Below are positions 18,263-25,880 of a stretch of DNA of 64,000 bases, one piece after another; positions within the stretch are counted from its first letter, which is position 1, and every line of letters starts with the position of its first letter. A program made the translations under genes and the position numbers. The DNA comes from Bacteroidota bacterium (GTDB lineage: Bacteria; Bacteroidota; JABWAT01), in assembly GCA_013360915.1 (NCBI GenBank), contig JABWAT010000002.1, positions 384,098 through 448,097 on the forward strand. Direction: 5' to 3'. The notes under the pieces were generated by a model. The model did no database searches, had not been told where the DNA came from, and saw only the letters and a program-made list of their open reading frames with translations.

Positions 18263-18796
18263 ATGGATTTTTCAACACTTGCAGCCGATCTGAAATCAAC
18301 CATCCGCGACGTGCCCGATTTTCCGAAGCCGGGTATCCTTTTTAAGGATATCACACCGGTTCTGCAAAACCCGAAACTGCTCAGCGAGGTGTCCTACTAC
18401 TTCACCCATCAGAACATGGGTTTGCATGTCGATAAAGTGGTAAGCGTGGAAAGCCGCGGTTTCATTTTCGGATCGATTCTGGCCAATGATCTCCATGCCG
18501 GCTTTGTCCCCGTCCGCAAAAAGGGAAAGTTACCAGCCGATGTCCTGTCGGTATCTTACTCACTGGAATACGGGGAAGCCGAGCTCGAAATTCACCGCGA
18601 TTCCATTCGCCCCGGCGACCGGGTGGTGATTCATGACGATGTGCTGGCAACCGGCGGAACGGTCGGTGCCACCATTGAACTGGTCGAAAAACTGGGTGGT
18701 AAGGTGGTTAATTGTTGTTTTCTGATCGAACTGGCCTTTCTCGATGGTCGCAAGAAACTGAAAGGCTACCCGGTTCATTCGCTGTTGTCTTTTTGA
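18263..18796 (+). CDS. apt: adenine phosphoribosyltransferase
   Basis: Purine salvage enzyme converting adenine and PRPP to AMP. The 177-residue protein has the family start (IRDVPDFPKPGILFKDITP), VVSVESRGFIFGSILAN, FVPVRKKGKLP and the PRPP-binding motif VVIHDDVLATGGTVGAT. AAGGAG lies upstream of the ATG at 18263. It follows the barrel gene by 11 bases, so the two may share a transcript. Confidence 0.95.
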   Translation: MDFSTLAADLKSTIRDVPDFPKPGILFKDITPVLQNPKLLSEVSYYFTHQNMGLHVDKVVSVESRGFIFGSILANDLHAGFVPVRKKGKLPADVLSVSYSLEYGEAELEIHRDSIRPGDRVVIHDDVLATGGTVGATIELVEKLGGKVVNCCFLIELAFLDGRKKLKGYPVHSLLSF

Positions 18797-18799
18797 AAA

Positions 18800-18827
18800 G
18801 GCAGGAGGCAGAATACAGAATACGGAA
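18800..18827. repeat. degenerate heptamer tract, 4 units
   Basis: Units GGCAGGA, GGCAGAA, TACAGAA, TACGGAA run head to tail. Each differs from its neighbour by one or two bases apart from the GGC/TAC change at the unit start. Confidence 0.6.
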
Positions 18828-18970
18828 ACTCATTCTCTTTGGCTTTAAGAAGAGGGGATTGGGTCTATTGAATACTCCCCTGAAAAAACCCTTTGGCTTC
18901 GAGACCCTCAGCCACCGGGTTTTTTCGCCAGCCAATTACTGAATACGGTTCCTGAGCAAAGACAACGGGC

Positions 18971-18998
18971 TGATTTCCGATCACTGATCTCTGTCTCT
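18971..18998. repeat. degenerate heptamer tract, 4 units
   Basis: Units TGATTTC, CGATCAC, TGATCTC, TGTCTCT show the same 7-base period as the flanking tracts but a different core. Confidence 0.45.
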
Positions 18999-19090
18999 TA
19001 AAAAGCCCTTGCTCCCTCGATATCCGCCAGGGCCGGACTTTCAGCGAATCCATTTTACGGTCGGATCACCCGGGTCCGGGTTTTTCATTT

Positions 19091-19125
19091 CCAATCACCA
19101 ATCACCAATCACCAATCACCAATCA
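19091..19125. repeat. five perfect tandem copies of CCAATCA
   Basis: Five uninterrupted CCAATCA heptamers end exactly at the pstB stop codon, with no spacers. A mononucleotide- or slippage-type tandem array rather than CRISPR. Confidence 0.95.
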
Positions 19126-19920
19126 CTAACTGATCTGCCCGCTCACGTATTCCCGGGTGAGTTTTTCCTGCGGATTGGTGAGAACCTGTTCGGCCGGACC
19201 GGATTCGATGATTTCGCCCATCCAGACGAAGACCACATAATCGGCGAGACGCCGGGCCTGACGCAGAATGTGGGTGACCAGTACGATGGTGTACTGATCC
19301 TTCAGCTGAGTAAATAATTCCTCAATTTTCCGGGTTGAAATCGGATCGAGTGCCGAGGTGGGTTCATCACCGAGAATGACTTCGGGTCCGACCGCCAGCC
19401 CACGGGCGAGGCAAAGCCGCTGCTGCTGACCGATGGACAGTTTGGCAGCGGGCTCATGCAACCGGTGGCGCACTTCCTCCCACAAACCGGCATCCGTCAG
19501 GTGTTTTTCCACCCGTTGGCTCAACTCGGCCCGGCTGATGTGGTTCGATAGTTTTAATCCCCAGGCGATGTTATCGAAAATGCTCATGGGCAGGGGAGTA
19601 GGCCGCTGGGCCAGATAACCCATCTTCCGGCGAAGGGAAATGACATTCACCGACGGATCGTAAATGTTGATTCCATCGATTAATACCTCGCCGGTAATTT
19701 TTACGTCGGGTGACAGATCATGCAACCGGTTCAGGGTTTTCAGAAGCGTCGTTTTTCCGCATCCCGAAGGGCCGATAAAGGCCACAATTTTTTTATCCGG
19801 AATATCCAGCGACAGGTTTTTTAAAATCGGATTGCCCCCGATGGACAGGGACAGATTCTGGATGCTGATATGGGGCTGGATCAACGGATCCGGTGTTTTG
19901 ATAGTCTGGAACTGATCCAT
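19126..19920 (-). CDS. pstB: phosphate ABC transporter ATP-binding protein
   Basis: ATPase of the high-affinity phosphate importer. Walker A is GPSGCGKTTLLKTLNRL; the signature region reads LSIGQQQRLCLARGLA (LSIGQ instead of LSGGQ); Walker B and D-loop are EVILGDEPTSALDP (the family usually has LLLDEP); the H-loop is VLVTHILRQARRLADYV and GEIIESG follows. The 264-residue length is normal. The ATG at 19920 overlaps the end of pstA by 40 bases. It is the last gene of the porin-pstSCAB unit; no phoU follows. Confidence 0.9.
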   Translation of the reverse strand: MDQFQTIKTPDPLIQPHISIQNLSLSIGGNPILKNLSLDIPDKKIVAFIGPSGCGKTTLLKTLNRLHDLSPDVKITGEVLIDGINIYDPSVNVISLRRKMGYLAQRPTPLPMSIFDNIAWGLKLSNHISRAELSQRVEKHLTDAGLWEEVRHRLHEPAAKLSIGQQQRLCLARGLAVGPEVILGDEPTSALDPISTRKIEELFTQLKDQYTIVLVTHILRQARRLADYVVFVWMGEIIESGPAEQVLTNPQEKLTREYVSGQIS

Positions 19921-20729
19921 TTGGCACTCAGGCTGATGATTAAAATGATGAGAGTCAGAATTAAGGCGGCGGCATAGGCCCGGCCCTGCACCTCGGCAAT
20001 GGGGCTGGACAATTGAAAAAAGATGGCCAGCGGCAGGGTGGCGGCCGGCTGATCGGGACTGAAGGGCAGATTGTCGCTGTATCCAGAGGTAAATAACAGA
20101 CTGGCAGCATCACCCGCTGCCCGAGCAACCGACAGCATGATGGCTGTGACGATCCCGGGTAGCGCTTGTCTCAACAGCACACCGGCGGTTTCCAGACGGG
20201 TCGCTCCCAGAGAAAAGACCGAATTCACCAGGTCTTCGGGGATTTGCCTAACCACCTCATCGATGGCACGGATCATGATCGGCAGAATCAGCAGAGTCAC
20301 AGTGATAATACCAGCCAGCATGGAGGTGCGCAATCCGAAGGAAATCATGATGGCAAAGGCGAAGGCCCCATAAACGATCGACGGAATGCCGAACAACACA
20401 TCCTGCACCATCCGGATGGTCGAAACGGTCCGTCTGAACCGTTTGGCGTATAAATTCAAAACGAGAACCACTCCCGATCCGATGATCAGTGCAATGGCAG
20501 CGGACACCGTGGTGATGATCACCGTGCCGAGGATGGCATTCAGAATACCGCCTTCCTTCCCGATGTAAAATCCGCCACCGGGAATGCTGGAAACCATTTC
20601 CCAGCTCATGTATGGCAAACCGTGAGAAAAAATGGTCCAGATCAGACTGGAAAATCCGATCAGTAAAATGGCCGCTGACAGAATCATCAGGCCCTTCATG
20701 ACCGTTTGTTTGAGAAGGCGGGTCTTCAT
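19881..20729 (-). CDS. pstA: phosphate ABC transporter permease PstA
   Basis: Inner-membrane permease with six hydrophobic segments. Diagnostic stretches are LPYMSWEMVSSIPGGGFY, GGILNAILGTVIITTVSA, VLFGIPSIVYGAFAF and the EAA-type loop LGATRLETAGVLLRQALPGI. The start ATG overlaps the pstC stop by 4 bases (ATGA), typical of coupled subunits. Confidence 0.92.
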   Translation of the reverse strand: MKTRLLKQTVMKGLMILSAAILLIGFSSLIWTIFSHGLPYMSWEMVSSIPGGGFYIGKEGGILNAILGTVIITTVSAAIALIIGSGVVLVLNLYAKRFRRTVSTIRMVQDVLFGIPSIVYGAFAFAIMISFGLRTSMLAGIITVTLLILPIMIRAIDEVVRQIPEDLVNSVFSLGATRLETAGVLLRQALPGIVTAIMLSVARAAGDAASLLFTSGYSDNLPFSPDQPAATLPLAIFFQLSSPIAEVQGRAYAAALILTLIILIISLSAKWISSRLSKHRIR

Positions 20730-21613
20730 TGCAACTCCGTTTCAAGCCGGAAGAGAACCACCCGGGCAATCAGGTTAAAGAACACGATCACCACGAATAA
20801 AACCAGTCCGGCCATCATGAGGGCTGAATCGTACAGCGGAATCGACATCATTTCGCCATAATTGTTGGCGATGAGGGCGGGAAGCGGGTATCCGGCATCA
20901 AAAACCGATTGCGGAAGCATGGGCATGTTCCCGCAGACCATGAGCACGGCAATGGTTTCACCGAAGGCACGGGACAGAGACAGGATGACGGCCGCCAGAA
21001 TACCGGGCCGGGCCTTTCTGGCCAGAATCTGCCAGGTGGTTTCCCACCGGGTTGCACCGAGACTGAGCGATGCTTCGCGATAAACCGTCGGAATGGAACC
21101 CAGCACATCGAGGATGATGGAAATCATGAGCGGTGTGATCATCAGCGACAGGACAAGTCCACCCGCCAGCACGCTGTAACCGAAGGAAAACGCACCCACA
21201 AACTCAGAAAGAGATGTTACCAGGGGAACCAGGACGAGAACCCCCCAGACACCGTACACCACCGGCGGAATGCCAGACAACACATCGATGATAGGTAAAA
21301 ACACCTTTCTTACCCACGGATGTGCAAACTCAGACAGATAAAGGGCGGTCAGCACCGAGATGGGAACAGCCAGGATCAGGCTGATGGCGGTGACCCAGAG
21401 CGTACCTGCGATAAAGGCCAGAAAGCCGAACTTTCCGCTTAACGGACGCCAGGTATCAGAAAAAAACAGATCAGACAGACTTTGAGTTTCAAACAGAGGC
21501 CAGGATTTGATCCCCAATCCCACCCCGATGGCAATCAGGGTGGAAATGGAGAGAACCGTGAAACTCCAGAAAACGATGACCGATGTGCGGTCTTTTAATA
21601 AACGTAATCGCAA
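20726..21613 (-). CDS. pstC: phosphate ABC transporter permease PstC
   Basis: Second permease of the phosphate importer (295 aa): FGFLAFIAGTLWVTAISLI, VLSGIPPVVYGVWGVLVL, SLSLGATRWETTWQI and SRAFGETIAVLMVCGN are the family landmarks. The start is a TTG at 21613; AAAGGA stands at good spacing upstream on the minus strand and no ATG lies near the family N-terminus, so the TTG was kept. The pstS stop is 15 bases upstream. Confidence 0.92.
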   Translation of the reverse strand: MRLRLLKDRTSVIVFWSFTVLSISTLIAIGVGLGIKSWPLFETQSLSDLFFSDTWRPLSGKFGFLAFIAGTLWVTAISLILAVPISVLTALYLSEFAHPWVRKVFLPIIDVLSGIPPVVYGVWGVLVLVPLVTSLSEFVGAFSFGYSVLAGGLVLSLMITPLMISIILDVLGSIPTVYREASLSLGATRWETTWQILARKARPGILAAVILSLSRAFGETIAVLMVCGNMPMLPQSVFDAGYPLPALIANNYGEMMSIPLYDSALMMAGLVLFVVIVFFNLIARVVLFRLETELQ

Positions 21614-21628
21614 ACCGGTCCTTTCAGT

Positions 21629-22573
21629 TTAGTTCAGGGCAGCAAGACTCTTCTTCAGTTTTTCATCGGACAGCTTCACATAGCCGGCTGCATCGACGAA
21701 TTGCTGGCCATTGACCAGCACCCAGCGGGTAAAATCGATGACAATCGGGTTGGTCGGCTTGCCCTTGGTGACGAAATACAGATCACGGGCAGGAGGAGAA
21801 GGGTATTTGCCTGCCGCAATGGCATCGGTCAGACTTTGGATATCCCCATAAAAATTCTCATCCGCATCAATTTTACCATTGTTATTCAGATCGATGGGAA
21901 TCACCTGAACCCCGTTGGTGGGTTTTTTGGTAGTGAAATCGTACACATAACCAATGTTATTGTATCCGATGGCAACGGGATCCCGTTTGACGGATGTGGC
22001 AAGTCCCGGGTCTCCGAACACAGCCACTCCCTGTAAATCCTCCTGCTTTTTGCCAAACCATTGTGCCAGTGTTTCTGCTGCACCACAGGCATCGGACCGG
22101 GTGTAGACATGCAGGGGAACCGGTTTCGAAAATCCGGCCTCCTGCCAGTTCTGAATACGGCCGGTGATGAAAATGTGATTCAGTTTGTCGCGGGTGATGC
22201 CTTTTTCGAGGATTTCCTTCAATTGCGGATTGGTGGATGAAATGGTCGGAACCACGGCATCCTTGGTCACTGCAAAGCCGACGGCTCCTTTTTTCGTTTC
22301 GGCCGGATTGATTTCCCGGGAAACGAGGGCAATATCAACCACACCGGCCAGCACATCGGTCATTCCTTTACCGGCCCCACCAGCGGAGAGATCGATCTGG
22401 ACACCCGGATTGAGTTTCCGGTATTCTTCGGCCCACTTAACGGCCATGGGATACAAGGCAAACGCACCGGAAATGGAGATCTTTCCCTTCAGTTCCGGCT
22501 TGGATTGCGCAGAAGCGGTGGTAACGCCGCTCAGCAGAATCAGTGAAATCAGTACCGATTGAGTAAAATACAT
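21629..22573 (-). CDS. pstS: phosphate ABC transporter substrate-binding protein
   Basis: Periplasmic phosphate receptor (314 aa) with a signal peptide ending TTASAQ. Family motifs: KISISGAFALYPMAVKWAEE, SAGGAGKGMTDVLAGVVDIALVSREI, VTKDAVVP, the RSDACGAAETLAQW phosphate-site region and a C-terminal FTRWVLVNGQQFV. The ATG at 22573 follows GGAG by 8 bases; a TTG four codons earlier is less likely. A stretch DLNNNGKIDADE resembles a calcium-binding loop, not expected in this family. The gene lies 31 bases after the porin gene. Confidence 0.9.
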   Translation of the reverse strand: MYFTQSVLISLILLSGVTTASAQSKPELKGKISISGAFALYPMAVKWAEEYRKLNPGVQIDLSAGGAGKGMTDVLAGVVDIALVSREINPAETKKGAVGFAVTKDAVVPTISSTNPQLKEILEKGITRDKLNHIFITGRIQNWQEAGFSKPVPLHVYTRSDACGAAETLAQWFGKKQEDLQGVAVFGDPGLATSVKRDPVAIGYNNIGYVYDFTTKKPTNGVQVIPIDLNNNGKIDADENFYGDIQSLTDAIAAGKYPSPPARDLYFVTKGKPTNPIVIDFTRWVLVNGQQFVDAAGYVKLSDEKLKKSLAALN

Positions 22574-22587
22574 TAAATGCTCCAATG

Positions 22588-22607
22588 TCTATAGTAAAAG
22601 TAGATTA
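22588..22607 (-). promoter_or_regulatory. motif shared with the porin promoter region (copy 2), before pstS
   Basis: TCTATAGTAAAAGTAGATTA (plus-strand reading) matches the 24059-24078 copy at 15 of 20 positions without gaps. It spans the porin stop and the pstS leader and may be a regulator-binding site. Confidence 0.4.
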
Positions 22608-24005
22608 TTGCTCAATAAAAAACAAAGTCGGCCGCCATGTTAGTTGCAGATACGTGAAATGGTTCACGATGGAAGGGTCGCCAGCTTTCCGGATGGTGGT
22701 GAAAGAGCGTTCCCAATCGGCGAGGGAAAAACCCGCTTCCAGATTGGTGTAGTTGTTCACTTTCCAGAGAACCACCAGATCCAGTTCAGTTCCCAGATAC
22801 GGTTTCAGAGCGTTTTTCTTCGAGTCCAGTACCTCGGCATAGGACCAGAATCCGTGAAAATCCCCATTCAGGGTAATGGTCGGATTCAATTTCCACGAGG
22901 TGAAGAAGTAAGGATTGATCAAACCTCCATCGCCAACATGTGACGGGAAAGAGGTGATCTGATCCATGAATCCGTTAAACCGGTGAGCCACACCGTACAG
23001 CGGTACAAAGGAATGATCGGTTCCCTCGAATTTGCTGCCCGTGCCGCTCAGCACTTCAGCGCCCAGACGGTAGGTGAAATCCCCGACGATCAGTTTTACT
23101 TCGGGTTGTGCATACCAGGCTGACAGATCAAATTCCTTTCCACGACCTTTGGTGACCGTTCCCCACTGATAGTAGGAAGCAAGCGTGGCTGACAAATCGC
23201 CTGATTTCCAGTCAATGCGTCCGCCATTGGTGTAGCGGAAATTGATCTTTTCGGAATAGTCGGGGTCTTCGAATCCGTCTGCCACTTGCAATGAGGTCAG
23301 TTTTATTGCCGGTACCGGTGAAAACGTGGTGAAATTGAAGATCAGTGCCTTGAAGTAGGGGTTTGATGCAGAGGGGCTGGTGTAGGCGGTCGAGAAAGTT
23401 TGCTCGGTATGCTGATTCCAGGCAACGACAAGGTCATTCACTATTCCGCCGCCTTCATATTTCAGGACGGCTGCATCGTATGAGGAACCGGTCTGACGCC
23501 AGTTGTTCTGGGCAAACAGCCGTTCATTGTCATAGATCAACCGTTGGCGGCCCAACCGGAGTGTCAGTTCGGGAGACAGCACCGGTTCGACCCACGCCTC
23601 ATAAATCTGAACGGTTCCTGCGGTTGAACGGAAATCCTTATCTCCCCACACCCGGACATCCTGCAGGGTAGTCAGGAACCGGAATTCCCCTTTCTGGTGA
23701 AAGTTGAAGGTCAGGCGGGTCCGTTGCGAAGTGAAAAACGCAGGAGTGCTGGTTTCAACCGGAAGAGCAGAATACCCGTAGCGGAATTCGGTCCGCGGAC
23801 GGAATTCGAGATCAACCCCGAATGACCGGTTTTTAAGAGAAGACCATTTGGCAATGGCCGCCGCAGATCGTAAGGAATCGGCTTCTGCGGCCGTGATGGT
23901 TCCTTTCGATTGTAACAGATTCAGCACGTCATCGGATGATTGACCCATGACCGTTCCTGATAGTGCAACCAACAGAATGCTGAGGGTTACCCGTTGTTTT
24001 TTCAT
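22605..24005 (-). CDS. putative porin, alginate-export-family-like barrel
   Basis: A 466-residue outer-membrane beta-barrel with a signal peptide (VALSGTVMGQ) and an N-terminal coiled stretch (LLQSKGTITAAEADSLRSAA) as in trimeric or P/O-type porins. The barrel contains YEAWVEPVLSPELTLRLGRQ, YDNERLFAQNNWRQTGSSYD and ends TYLQLTWRPTLFFIEQ. These features fit the alginate-export/OprE-like family. Being the first gene before pstS, it probably provides phosphate or organophosphate passage across the outer membrane during starvation; this is inferred from context only. Confidence 0.72.
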   Translation of the reverse strand: MKKQRVTLSILLVALSGTVMGQSSDDVLNLLQSKGTITAAEADSLRSAAAIAKWSSLKNRSFGVDLEFRPRTEFRYGYSALPVETSTPAFFTSQRTRLTFNFHQKGEFRFLTTLQDVRVWGDKDFRSTAGTVQIYEAWVEPVLSPELTLRLGRQRLIYDNERLFAQNNWRQTGSSYDAAVLKYEGGGIVNDLVVAWNQHTEQTFSTAYTSPSASNPYFKALIFNFTTFSPVPAIKLTSLQVADGFEDPDYSEKINFRYTNGGRIDWKSGDLSATLASYYQWGTVTKGRGKEFDLSAWYAQPEVKLIVGDFTYRLGAEVLSGTGSKFEGTDHSFVPLYGVAHRFNGFMDQITSFPSHVGDGGLINPYFFTSWKLNPTITLNGDFHGFWSYAEVLDSKKNALKPYLGTELDLVVLWKVNNYTNLEAGFSLADWERSFTTIRKAGDPSIVNHFTYLQLTWRPTLFFIEQ

Positions 24006-24058
24006 GAAATGTCCTCTTTTAGTTAAATTTCGAACCTTTTTACAAATATACTATATAT

Positions 24059-24078
24059 TCTATCAAATAAGTAGATAA
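24059..24078 (-). promoter_or_regulatory. motif shared with pstS upstream region (copy 1), before the porin gene
   Basis: TCTATCAAATAAGTAGATAA lies in the very AT-rich stretch upstream of the porin-pst unit. TCTAT and GTAGA form an imperfect dyad. Candidate site for a Pho-type or Rrf2-type regulator; identity unknown. Confidence 0.4.
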
Positions 24079-24144
24079 TAAAAGTAAATAAAATCGGATA
24101 GATTCAATCCATGTGGAATTGGACACATGGGTCGGCGGAATGAA

Positions 24145-24585
24145 TCAGATAACCGGGGACCAGTGGGTATCGCCGGGTTGAAGAAGATTGCTGAGGGTTA
24201 CCTGTGACATGATTCCATCGGCCTGATCGCGTACCCAGGCCAGTTCCCGCCGCAAGTGACAGGATTTTTCATCGGAACAATCGGCACATGGTTCGTAAAA
24301 GTTAACCGAGACACAGGGAACCAGCGCAATGGCGCCATCAAAAATGCGGTACACCTGCGCCAGGGTGATGTCATCCGGTTGTTTAAGCAGGTAATATCCA
24401 CCCCGGCTGCCTTGCAGACTGCTGACTAACCGCTGGCGTTTGAGTTCGAGCAGAATCTGTTCGAGGAATTTTTTCGGAATCCGTTCCTGATCGGCGATGG
24501 CCTGAATGGTCAGTTTTCCCTGCGGATAGACTCTGGCGAGGGCCGTCAGGGCTTTTAGGGCATATTTGGTTTTCTTCGACATCAT
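24145..24585 (-). CDS. Rrf2-family transcriptional regulator
   Basis: A 146-residue winged-helix regulator: KTKYALKALTALARVYPQG, IAQADQERIPKKFLEQILLE-like recognition region (read as IADQERIPKKFLEQILLELK) and the wing SSLQGSRGGYYLLKQPDDI. Four Cys follow in CVSVNFYEPCADCSDEKSCH, the usual place for an Fe-S cluster or redox sensing in the IscR/CymR branch. GGAGG stands 8 bases before tandem ATG codons. Relatives in FCB bacteria often sit with cysteine or sulfate-assimilation genes; here the sulfate genes lie 29 kb away. It is divergent from the acyl-CoA dehydrogenase. Confidence 0.85.
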   Translation of the reverse strand: MMSKKTKYALKALTALARVYPQGKLTIQAIADQERIPKKFLEQILLELKRQRLVSSLQGSRGGYYLLKQPDDITLAQVYRIFDGAIALVPCVSVNFYEPCADCSDEKSCHLRRELAWVRDQADGIMSQVTLSNLLQPGDTHWSPVI

Positions 24586-24621
24586 AGGCGTTACCTCCGA
24601 ACATAATCAAGCCGGGTATTG

Positions 24622-24651
24622 TTATCAACGGGTGTGATGTATTTTTGATAA
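24622..24651. promoter_or_regulatory. operator-like inverted repeat between rrf2 and acyl-CoA dehydrogenase genes
   Basis: A perfect 7-bp inverted repeat TTATCAA-N16-TTGATAA lies 37 bases upstream of the rrf2 start. On the minus strand a TATGTTCG element (one mismatch to TAnnTTTG) follows at promoter-like distance. Autoregulation by the Rrf2 protein is plausible. Confidence 0.5.
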
Positions 24652-24737
24652 TCGCAGATCAGACCAATACTCCCTGCAGGTGCAGATATCCGACCAGTTA
24701 CAGCCTGCAGAGACCAAAACCAAAACCGGAGATCACC

Positions 24738-25880
24738 ATGTTTCAGCCCACTGAATCGATGACCATGATTCAGCAATCCCTTGCCGATTTCGCCAACCGG
24801 AAAATCAAACCCTATATGAATGACTGGGATGAACATCAGACGTTCCCGAAGGCCGTTTTTCATGAATTGGGAGACTTGGGCATTACCGGTATCATTTTTC
24901 CGGAATCGCTTGGCGGCGCCGGAATGGGCTATGCAGAATATGTCACGGCTGTCATTGAACTTTCCAAAACCGACGGCTCGGTGGGTATTTCCATCGCCGC
25001 ACACAATTCACTATGCACCAATCACATTTATCAGTTTGGAACGGAGGAACAGCGGAAACGGTGGATTCCTCAACTGGCATCCGGAAAGAAAATCGGAGCC
25101 TGGGGACTGACCGAACCGCACAGCGGATCCGATGCGGGCGGATTGAAAACCACGGCCATCCGTGAAGGTGATGTGTACGTGGTGAACGGCTCGAAACAGT
25201 TCATTACCCATTCACACAGCGGAGATATTGCGGTGGTGCTGGTCAACACCGATCCATCGAAGGGAACCAAAGGAGTGACCGCGCTGGTCCTTGAGAAGGG
25301 CATGGAAGGTTTTTCGGCCGGAAAGAAAGAAAACAAACTGGGGCTGCGTGCTTCCGAAACCGGCGAACTGATCTTCAATCAGGTTCGGGTACCGGTTGCC
25401 AATCGTCTCGGGGCAGAAGGTGAAGGATTCAGTCAGGCCATGAAAATCCTCGATGGCGGACGGATCTCCATTGCGGCCCTGTCGATCGGGATGGCCGAAG
25501 GTGCCTATGAAGCCTGTAAAGCCTATGTGAATCAGCGGAAGGCATTCGGAAAACTCATCCGGGAGTTTCAGGCCATTCAATTCAAGCTGGCCGATATGAA
25601 AACCTCCATTGAAGCTTCCAAACTTCTCACTTTCCAGGCTGCCTCCCTGAAGGATCAGGGAAAACCCACCACACTGGAGTCGGCCATGTGCAAACTCTTT
25701 GCATCGGAAACAGCTGTGGATGTGGCCAATGAGGCGGTTCAGGTTTTTGGCGGCTACGGCTATGTGAAGGACTTTCCGGTGGAGAAATTTTACCGGGATG
25801 TGAAATTATGTACCATCGGGGAGGGAACCAGTGAGATCCAGCGGATGGTCATTGCCAGGCAGATCCTGGATCACGCCTGA
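24738..25880 (+). CDS. acyl-CoA dehydrogenase
   Basis: FAD enzyme that introduces the alpha-beta double bond into an acyl-CoA (380 aa). Motifs: GITGIIFPESLGGAGMGY, GAWGLTEPHSGSDAGGLKT (FAD site), NKLGLRASETGELIF, YVNQRKAFGKLIREFQAIQF, AVQVFGGYGYVKDFPVEKFY and the C-terminal CTIGEGTSEIQRMVIARQIL. This fits short-chain or branched-chain (butyryl/isobutyryl) enzymes; chain specificity is not resolvable. The ATG at 24738 follows GGAG; the frame upstream of it is non-coding. The carboxylase and hydratase genes at 30.6-35.2 kb may act in the same degradation route. Confidence 0.9.
   Translation: MFQPTESMTMIQQSLADFANRKIKPYMNDWDEHQTFPKAVFHELGDLGITGIIFPESLGGAGMGYAEYVTAVIELSKTDGSVGISIAAHNSLCTNHIYQFGTEEQRKRWIPQLASGKKIGAWGLTEPHSGSDAGGLKTTAIREGDVYVVNGSKQFITHSHSGDIAVVLVNTDPSKGTKGVTALVLEKGMEGFSAGKKENKLGLRASETGELIFNQVRVPVANRLGAEGEGFSQAMKILDGGRISIAALSIGMAEGAYEACKAYVNQRKAFGKLIREFQAIQFKLADMKTSIEASKLLTFQAASLKDQGKPTTLESAMCKLFASETAVDVANEAVQVFGGYGYVKDFPVEKFYRDVKLCTIGEGTSEIQRMVIARQILDHA

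Larger units (their letters stand above)
18797..19125. other. 329-base gene-free region with heptamer-period repeats
   Basis: Between the convergent apt and pstB genes no coding frame is convincing. The stretch holds several tracts with a 7-base period (18800-18827, 18932-18952, 18971-18998 and 19091-19125). A weak + strand hairpin (ACCCG/CGGGT with a following T-run near 19068-19085) might serve as a terminator. Confidence 0.6.

Noticed and set aside
19091-19125. Short direct-repeat array as a CRISPR
   Set aside because: Units are only 7 bases and have no spacers.
19126-22573. Sulfate or tungstate importer instead of phosphate
   Set aside because: The binding protein has PstS motifs (SISGAFALYP, SAGGAGKGM, GDPGLATSVKRDPVAIGY), and both permeases match PstC/PstA.
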